Source: Verrucomicrobiaceae bacterium
Lineage (GTDB): Bacteria > Verrucomicrobiota > Verrucomicrobiia > Verrucomicrobiales > Verrucomicrobiaceae
DNA: 64,000 nucleotides
Reading direction: 5' to 3'
Assembly: GCA_947466075.1 (NCBI GenBank)
Contig: CANIBP010000015.1
Span: forward strand, 34,351-98,350
Shown here: one piece after another, positions 58,217-64,000 of the stretch
Layout: every line of letters starts with the position of its first letter
How positions within the stretch are numbered: the first letter of the stretch is position 1
Position numbers and translations under genes: made by a program
Notes under the pieces: model-generated
The model's database searches: none
Told to the model about the DNA's origin: nothing
The model's input: only the letters and a program-made list of their open reading frames with translations

Positions 58217-58444
58217 ATGATCAAGACCATCACCAAAATCGGCAATTCCCAAGGCATCATCTTCGACTCCGCCCTCCTCCAACTCGCCCGTCTCAAAGTC
58301 GGCGATGAGGTGAATGTGGAGGTGCATTCTGGCGGGACGATATCCATAGCACCCATCGTGAGCATGCCCTCAAAGGCAGATGTTTCATCGCTGATTAAAG
58401 ACACGATGAAGCAATATGCACGCACCATGAAGCGCCTGGCCTGA
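58217..58444 (+). CDS. AbrB/MazE-type antitoxin
   Basis: 75 residues. The swapped-hairpin DNA-binding fold is shown by TKIGNSQGIIFDSALLQLAR and LKVGDEVNVEVHSGGTISIA (about 5-48). The C-terminal part (SSLIKDTMKQYARTMKRLA) is a helix that would cover the toxin. It overlaps the Doc toxin start by one base (TGATG), a classic TA arrangement, and probably represses its own promoter, located in the short gap of 33 bases to the divergent DUF1501 gene. Confidence 0.88.
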   Translation: MIKTITKIGNSQGIIFDSALLQLARLKVGDEVNVEVHSGGTISIAPIVSMPSKADVSSLIKDTMKQYARTMKRLA

Positions 58445-58842
58445 TGAAAACCAATCCCAGCAATTGCCTTCACCTCAGCATAGAGATCGTCGAAGAAATA
58501 CATGCCGAAGCCATATCGGACTTCGGCGGTTCTCTGGGTCTTAGAGATCGCTCTCTGCTTGAGTCTGCCGTCGCTACTCCACAGGCTATTTTTGGTGACC
58601 AGTCGCCCTATGCCGATGTCATTGAGATCGCAGCAGCCTATCTTTTTTACCTTTGCAGTAATCATGCCTTCGTTGATGGAAATAAGAGGGTGGCACTTGG
58701 TTCGTGCATCGTTTTCCTGAAATTGAATGGCTATGAGACCGCCCCTGATTCCGACGACTGGGAAAACCTCACCCTGGCAGTGGCCGCAGGAGTTCTCAGT
58801 CGTGACGAGGTCACGGCGAAGCTCCGCCTGCTGGTAAGCTGA
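58444..58842 (+). CDS. doc: Doc (death-on-curing) family toxin
   Basis: 132 residues. The Fic/Doc motif is HAFVDGNKR (H74-R82), with all key residues kept; the rest has SIEIVEEIHAEAI and LRDRSLLESAVATPQAIFG, a family-typical start. Doc phosphorylates EF-Tu, which stops translation; the antitoxin in front prevents this. It is smaller than Fic AMPylases and has no inhibitory helix of its own. Its stop lies 4 bases from the end of the convergent DUF1553 gene. Confidence 0.9.
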   Translation: MKTNPSNCLHLSIEIVEEIHAEAISDFGGSLGLRDRSLLESAVATPQAIFGDQSPYADVIEIAAAYLFYLCSNHAFVDGNKRVALGSCIVFLKLNGYETAPDSDDWENLTLAVAAGVLSRDEVTAKLRLLVS

Positions 58843-58846
58843 TGCT

Positions 58847-61666
58847 TTAATACACATACGTAAATTCGTTTGAGTTTATCAGCACGAGGCACAAATCGGC
58901 CAAAGCGCGTGTGTGGGCATCGACATCTGAGGGCTGGAGATCGGCGGTGAAGTCGGTGTAGCCTGGGAGCTTTTCTTGGAAGCTGAATTTCTCTCCGGTG
59001 TTCTCTTCCACGGCATCACGTTTCACACTCAGCGGTGGCTTGGGCTCTGCGATGACGACGCTGGCCTGCTTTTTTTCCATCTGCTGCCAGTGAACTTCGC
59101 TGGCAGCTTTTTCATCGGCTGTTGGCGCACGGCCATAACTGAGTTGAAACACACGCGTGATCACATCGGTGGGTTTTTCTTTTAAAACACGACTCGCCAA
59201 AGCTAGCGCGCGGTCATAGCTGGCTTGGCCATTGAAGAGGCTGAAGACCTGCGGCGTGACGGTGGAGACCTCACGCGCTTCACAGGAAAAGTCGGGCCCA
59301 GGCTCATTGAAGACCTCCATGAATGGATCACGCGCGCCACGAATTTTGAGCGCATACAAACTGCGTCTGTGTCGCTGCTCCGGCGTGGCATTGGGCACCC
59401 AAGCCGCAGCAAACGTGCCCATGACTTGTCGCGGCTGCATGGCCACTTCGATATTGATCTCGGGTCGATTCGGAATGCCGCCAAGTGTGGAATTCAGTTC
59501 GCCAGTGACGCTGAGCATGGTGTCACGCAGCTCCTCAGCCATGAGACGGCGTGGCTTGAAGACGGCGTAGCTTTTTTCCGCTTCTTCACGGCTCAACCTG
59601 GCACCTGAATCCTGAATCGCCGAACTTCTTCGATACGCAGCACTCATCATGATCACACGATGCATTTCCTTAAAGCTCCAGTTCTTCTCTACCAGCGTCA
59701 CAGCCAGCCAGTTCAGCAACTCAGGATGCGTGGGTCGCTTGCCTGTGCTGCCGAAGTTGTTCGGATTACCCGCGATGGCTTGACCAAAATGCCAGAGCCA
59801 GAGGCGATTCACGATGGCACGAGTGGTGAGCGGATTTTCTTTGCTGGCGATCCAATTGGCAAGGGCTGTGCGGCGGCCTTCGATGCCGTCAGGAAACTCA
59901 GCACTGCCGAGCACGGACAGCACGCCCGGCTTCACGGGTTTCGTCGGAGAAAAAGGATCGCCGCCGCCGAGGATGGCCGTCTGCTCCAGTTCGCCGCTGG
60001 TCATGCGATCTTGCGGCATGCGGATCGGCTGATAAACGCTGACCATCTGCGGGGTGCGTCCGTTATAGACGCTGAAGGCAAAAGGCTCGTAGCGCTCCAG
60101 TTCCCATTTCAGGCGCTCCAGACCTTTGCGTGCCACACGCTCGTTGCCGTAGTCCTCAGGCTTGAAGCCAACGAGCTTGGGCGGGTATTGATCTTCGGGC
60201 AGGTTCTTTTTCTGAATCGCGCTGCGTGCTGTTTCAAAGACTCCCGTAAAACTCCGCCCCTTCTTCATCTTCCCGCCTTTTTCAATGAAGAGACGAGCCG
60301 ATGCCACTGCCGCGTCCCAGTCTTTGCGATCCAATTTCTTCTCGGCATACCAAGCCTCCGCATTGGTCAGCAGTTTCTTATCGAGCGACTCCAGCATGGC
60401 CATGTGCTCGACTCGCCGGACTTCCAGATACTTCGTCTCTTCAAAGCCAGCCGTATTCTCTTCGTTCAAAAACGGTGCTGGCTGCTCAGCAAGCTGCGTG
60501 GTGCTAAAGCAGGCCTGCATCGAGTAATAATCATGCGTGGGGATCGGATCAAACTTGTGATCATGACAGCGTGCGCATTGCAGCGAGTGCGCCAGGAAGG
60601 TTTCGCCAACACTATTCGTCACATCATCCAGAAACCGCTGTCTCGCGATCTTCGCGACCTCCATGCCCGTCAGTTCCCACGGCCCCATGCGCAGGAAACC
60701 CGTCGCGATGAGTGCCTCGGCATCCTTGGATTTCATTTCATCTCCAGCGATCTGTTCTTTGATAAACTGATCATACGGCTTGTCCGCATTGAAGCTGCGC
60801 ACCACGTAATCACGATAGCGCCAGGCATTGCCGCGCTCGTAGTCATTGGCAAAGCCGCTGCTGTCCGCGTAACGCACCACATCCAGCCAATGCCGCGCCA
60901 TGCGCTCTCCGTAATGCGGAGATTCAAGGAGTCGATCGATGAGCTTGGCATAGGTCTTATAGGACTTATTCGTCCTATTCATCTCCTCCACAAACGCCTC
61001 CACCTCCTCCGGAGTCGGCGGCAGTCCCGTGAGATCATACGTAGCCCGCCGGATGAAAGCACGCGCATCCGCCGCAGGTGCAGGATCTTTGACAGCCAAC
61101 AGCGCATCCACAGGATGTTCGTCATTCGTCATTCGGATTTCGGGTTTGCGCACGCTTTGGTATCCCCACAGCGCCTCCGGCTTATACCGACGATTCGCCC
61201 ACTCTGGAGAAAGCGCCCCAGTGACCTTCACGGTGATGCCATCCTCAGCGCTCCATTTTTCAGCATTGGTTTTGGCGATCACGCTGCGCTTTGCCTCATC
61301 TGGCCATGGCGCACCAGCGGTGATCCATTCTTTGATCCAGCTCAGTTGCTCGGCGTAAAGTTTGTCCACTTCCTTCGGCGGCATGGCTTCCCAGTCCTCG
61401 TGTTGTCGCGTCGAGGCAAGATACAGCGGACTTTCCTCCGGCTTGCCCTTCACCACCGCTGACCTCTCGCTCTCGCCACCCTTCAGTGTGCTCTCTAGCG
61501 TGCGCATGTCGAAGTCACCTTTGATCTTTTTTTCATCGTTCCCATGGCAAGCCAGACACTTCTCTTGAAAGAGTGGCCATACTCGTCGCACGAACAACAC
61601 CTCCCCATCCTCCGCTTGAAGCGAGGCCGCGGCCAGGAGACTGAGAAAAGCTGCTTTTCTGATCAT
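58847..61666 (-). CDS. PSCyt1/DUF1549/DUF1553 protein (exported cytochrome-type protein)
   Basis: 939 residues. Signal peptide about 1-18 (MIRKAAFLSLLAAASLQA); haem site C37-L-A-C-H41 in PSCyt1; a linker with KEVDKLYAEQLSWIKEWITA; DUF1549 (about 180-410) with CARCHDHKFDPIPTHDYYSM; an unassigned middle part (about 420-580); and DUF1553 (about 600-890). It has a DUF1501 partner downstream, with the AbrB-Doc genes in the gap. At 60950-60981 the DUF1549 part contains iterated AGGACTTAT-type words, at the spot where the two sister genes carry other repeats. Confidence 0.9.
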   Translation of the reverse strand: MIRKAAFLSLLAAASLQAEDGEVLFVRRVWPLFQEKCLACHGNDEKKIKGDFDMRTLESTLKGGESERSAVVKGKPEESPLYLASTRQHEDWEAMPPKEVDKLYAEQLSWIKEWITAGAPWPDEAKRSVIAKTNAEKWSAEDGITVKVTGALSPEWANRRYKPEALWGYQSVRKPEIRMTNDEHPVDALLAVKDPAPAADARAFIRRATYDLTGLPPTPEEVEAFVEEMNRTNKSYKTYAKLIDRLLESPHYGERMARHWLDVVRYADSSGFANDYERGNAWRYRDYVVRSFNADKPYDQFIKEQIAGDEMKSKDAEALIATGFLRMGPWELTGMEVAKIARQRFLDDVTNSVGETFLAHSLQCARCHDHKFDPIPTHDYYSMQACFSTTQLAEQPAPFLNEENTAGFEETKYLEVRRVEHMAMLESLDKKLLTNAEAWYAEKKLDRKDWDAAVASARLFIEKGGKMKKGRSFTGVFETARSAIQKKNLPEDQYPPKLVGFKPEDYGNERVARKGLERLKWELERYEPFAFSVYNGRTPQMVSVYQPIRMPQDRMTSGELEQTAILGGGDPFSPTKPVKPGVLSVLGSAEFPDGIEGRRTALANWIASKENPLTTRAIVNRLWLWHFGQAIAGNPNNFGSTGKRPTHPELLNWLAVTLVEKNWSFKEMHRVIMMSAAYRRSSAIQDSGARLSREEAEKSYAVFKPRRLMAEELRDTMLSVTGELNSTLGGIPNRPEINIEVAMQPRQVMGTFAAAWVPNATPEQRHRRSLYALKIRGARDPFMEVFNEPGPDFSCEAREVSTVTPQVFSLFNGQASYDRALALASRVLKEKPTDVITRVFQLSYGRAPTADEKAASEVHWQQMEKKQASVVIAEPKPPLSVKRDAVEENTGEKFSFQEKLPGYTDFTADLQPSDVDAHTRALADLCLVLINSNEFTYVY

Positions 61667-61783
61667 GCGAAGTAAACGAGATGAAAGTGGTTACATTTCT
61701 TTCCCGTCACCAAACCCTGCAGTGCCAAAAAACTTGGCTTCTGCGAGTACTCCCTGCAAAAAGGCATTCTACAGATGACGCGG

Positions 61784-63770
61784 CTATTTGTCGGGGCTCT
61801 GCGGTGACGTGAAATCGAGGAACGGGCCGATGTCGTCCACGCCGCTCTTCACCGCAGCACGAACAGCACTGTCCCAACTGCCTTTTGTGGCTAGCAGCGC
61901 ATCAATCTCGGATAACTCAGTCTCCGTGACAAAGCGTGGCTGGTAGCCGGTGAGTTGGTTGTCGCTGACGATGGGATAGACGCGCAGGCTGGTTTGCAGG
62001 CGGTCATCCTTCATCGAAAAATCGACAACCAGCGGCAGACTGTAGGGCGGGGCTTTGTTGAGGGCGTAGCGGCCTTTGGCGTTAAACAGCAGATTGCCGA
62101 TGCTGTAGAAAATCCAGCCACGTCCGTCATGCACCACCTCCTGCATGAGGTGGGCACCGTGGCCGATGACGAGGTCCACGCCTGCTTCACGCAGGGCTTT
62201 CGCGGTGCTGGTCTGCTCTTCGTTTTTCCAAAGGTAATTGCCGCCCCAGTGCACAAAATAGATAACATAGGCTCCAGGTGTTTTCTGCCGGAGTTCAGCG
62301 ATGGCTTTCTTCACCGATGGCACATCCACTGGTGCACAGCCGGGCTTATCAGCGCTAGCGTAGAAATGAAAATCCTGGTCGTAATCTTTGCGATACTCAA
62401 AGGCACCGAACACAGCGAGGGTGATCGGCTTGCCATCAATGTACAGCTCTTGCAGCAACGGACGCGCGGCATCGGCGAGATTGCCACCAGCTCCGAAAGT
62501 GGAGACAATGAAGGCATTCAGCGCGGCGAAGGTTTCATCGAGCCCCTCTGGCCCATGATCGAGTGTGTGATTGTTCGCTAGCGAGAAAGCGACACGACCG
62601 AATGGCGTGAAGAGCGCGGGGAGCTTCACGGGATCACTGTAGTGAAGGTAATCTTTCGACTTTAGCGGGCTGTCGCGGCGCAGCGTGAGCGGTGTTTCCA
62701 GATTGATGATGCTGAGGTCCACGACACTGAGCAGACGCTTGAGATGAGTGATGCCGTAGTCGTATCCTTTCTCGGTGAGGACGTTCACACCGCCTTCCTT
62801 TGCATATTGCTCCTGGTAGCTCGGACCGTCGCTCGTATCGCCACCGAAGAGCACACGAACATGCTTCGCATCACGACCCGTGACCGGCGGCTCACCAAAG
62901 AGATGCCGCACAGCAAAGGCAGACATACCGCTATCATTATGGCCCACACCTGGAGCAGTGGCTAACTCCCAACCCAAGGGCACACCGAACGCCGAAGCTT
63001 GTTTTTGGCCTGCGGCAAAAAAAGTATGTCCGCGTGCGAAACGATACGGACCCTGCAACATCGCCTCGGGCGTGAGACGCAGATTTTTGTCCTTCGGATC
63101 GGTGTCCGCTGTGCCCAGCAGCACCACAAGCGGACGTTGCAGCATGTTTTTGAGCGAAGCCTCATCAATGGGCGAGCCTTTGAGCCCATACGGAAACTCT
63201 ACGGTGAGATCCGGCAGCGTCCACCAGCCCGCATTCGCAGCCACCGCCTTGGCCACGCGAGCCTGCGGTTGATAATACAGGTAGCGATGCACAAACTGCG
63301 CTCCCGCTGAGTGACCGTAGAGATGAAAGCGCTCACTGCGATTTCCCGTCGCGGCTTTGACCGCATCAAACACTGGCTCAATGAAACCAAACGCTCCTTT
63401 AGCCTCCAGCGAGTAACCTTCCGTCTCTGGAAAGTCCTTCTGCGAAAACTCCGGTGCTGCGAGAATGAGCCCATATCGCTGAGCATGCGGCAGCCAATAA
63501 TTGCGATATCGATCCGCATCGCGATTCACGCCATGCATGACGATGAGCACCGAGGCATCCGCCTTCACGTTCTCCGGCAAAAAAATACCACACCGGCAGC
63601 GTCCGCCCATCATGCTGAATCTCAAAACGCCCAGCACCAGAAGCGAGATTCAAAGGCTCGGCCTGAGCCTGAGAAATACTGGCGATGCACCCCAAGATGA
63701 AGAGCGTGAACAAGGTGATGTCACGACACCAGTCATGCCATGAGAGGGGGAATTGCGTTGGTTCGTGCAT
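61784..63770 (-). CDS. Secreted alpha/beta hydrolase-CapA fusion, frameshifted
   Basis: Two frames cover one protein of about 660 residues. The first (start at 63770 or in the hexamer repeat up to 63854) gives MHEPTQFPLSWHDWCRD, a signal peptide (about 18-38) and a beta domain ending in LPVWYFF. The second gives LPENVKADASVLIVMHGVNR, a hydrolase with LYGHSAGAQFVHRYLYY, then a CapA/PF09587 domain (HVRVLFGGDTSDGPSYQEQY, SLANNHTLDHGPEGLDETF, GHGAHLMQEVVHDG). Removing one base from the T7 run (minus strand; 63579-63585) joins them. CapA-type proteins work on poly-gamma-glutamate or cell-surface polymers. The gene may be broken or the base an assembly error. Confidence 0.82.
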
Positions 63771-63854
63771 GAGCATGAGCATGAGCATGAGCATGAGTAT
63801 GAGTATGAGTATGAGTATGAGCATGAGCATGAGCATGAGCATGAGCATGAGCAT
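63771..63854. repeat. Hexanucleotide tandem repeat (GAGCAT/GAGTAT), 14 units
   Basis: Fourteen perfect 6-base units: four GAGCAT, four GAGTAT, then six GAGCAT. Read on the minus strand it is in frame with the start of the hydrolase-CapA gene and codes for Met-Leu and Ile-Leu pairs, offering ten alternative ATG starts before the last one at 63770. Unit number can change without shifting the frame. Confidence 0.9.
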
Positions 63855-63924
63855 GAGTGAAGCTTCACTTTGAGCCTTCTTCGTTTATGCGGACAGCAAA
63901 AGTTGGGTAATAACCCAAACCGAC

Positions 63925-64000
63925 ATGAACAACACACCAACGAAAAAGCGGACCTTTGACGAGCATTTCAAGCGCGACGCAGTCGCGCTGCTTGAAGGCG
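63925..64000 (+). CDS. IS3-type transposase OrfA, N-terminal part (cut by window edge)
   Basis: The first 25 codons encode MNNTPTK followed by KRTFDEHFKRDAVALLEG, the start of the helix-turn-helix OrfA subunit of IS3-family transposases. The window ends here, so neither the rest of OrfA, the OrfB integrase, nor the right end of the element can be seen. The left IS end should lie in 63861-63924; a short palindrome TTGGGT-AATA-ACCCAA is visible at 63903-63918, but no terminal repeat can be defined without the other end. Confidence 0.85.
   Translation, partial: MNNTPTKKRTFDEHFKRDAVALLEG

Noticed and set aside
59660..61462. 600-codon open frame opposite the DUF1553 gene
   Set aside because: Arg/His/Leu-rich antisense product without family features; the minus strand codes the conserved DUF1549/DUF1553 motifs throughout.

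Overview
The window looks like chromosomal DNA of a verrucomicrobial bacterium, probably close to the Prosthecobacter/Verrucomicrobiaceae group. The signs are three genes of the PSCyt1/DUF1549/DUF1553 type, two Tat-exported DUF1501 genes, a PVC-type membrane-bound dehydrogenase with HEAT repeats and a C-terminal haem site, a DUF5069 gene, and a complete homologue of the Akkermansia Amuc_1098-1102 pilus-like cluster. GC content is fairly high and many genes lack a clear Shine-Dalgarno sequence. The assignment is inferred from gene content; there is no rRNA gene to confirm it.

Layout. 1-1276 (minus): rpoA and the start of rplQ. 1596-6800 (minus): a cytochrome-type DUF1553 gene, a small EF-hand protein, a PIN-PhoH ATPase and a flavin-type oxidase-fold protein. 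6850-9086 (plus): an AI-2E family membrane protein, an unknown membrane protein and the fluoride channel CrcB. 9092-9646 (minus): khpA and rpsP. 9744-16230 (minus): a likely catabolic unit of SDR dehydrogenase, FadR-type regulator, DUF1553 and DUF1501. 17048-21322 (minus): an EF-hand esterase and a dehydrogenase/HEAT/cytochrome gene split by a one-base frameshift. 21446-27077: DUF5069, a large Ser/Thr kinase, an RluD-family pseudouridine synthase, an ArsC/Spx-like protein, a secreted esterase and an unknown protein. 27200-38344 (plus): a MoxR - DUF58 - BatA-like - giant coiled-coil membrane protein - FHA/Sel1 cluster. 38682-43562: an MscS channel fused to a cyclic-nucleotide domain, a prenyltransferase-repeat protein, a YdjY protein and a sugar-binding lipoprotein. 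43709-51934 (plus): a UDP-glucuronate decarboxylase-type enzyme, then the pilus-like cluster. 52021-55177 (plus): coaE-rho-rnd, coupled by ATGA overlaps. 55192-61666: a tandem solute-binding protein, then a DUF1501/DUF1553 pair with an AbrB-Doc toxin-antitoxin pair between its two genes. 61784-63770 (minus): a frameshifted hydrolase-CapA fusion whose start lies in a hexanucleotide repeat. 63925-64000 (plus): the start of an IS3-type transposase.

How the genes fit together. The pilus-like cluster keeps the order of pilM-N-O-P-Q, with PilM and PilN apparently fused into one 583-residue protein. It lacks pilin, ATPase and platform genes here. The MoxR cluster is a recurrent envelope-stress or chaperone arrangement (AAA ATPase plus von Willebrand-type proteins), extended by two large proteins of unknown role. 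The DUF1553/DUF1501 genes are probably exported redox or degradative proteins; one pair is tied to a FadR regulator and an SDR enzyme, which suggests sugar-acid use.

Non-coding structure that stands out: small palindromes with a constant head and loop but co-varying stems, two of them as an inverted pair; a 141-base imperfect inverted repeat after the giant coiled-coil gene; iterated short words at one equivalent spot in all three DUF1549 domains; and an in-frame hexamer repeat full of start codons. No tRNA, rRNA or CRISPR array was seen.
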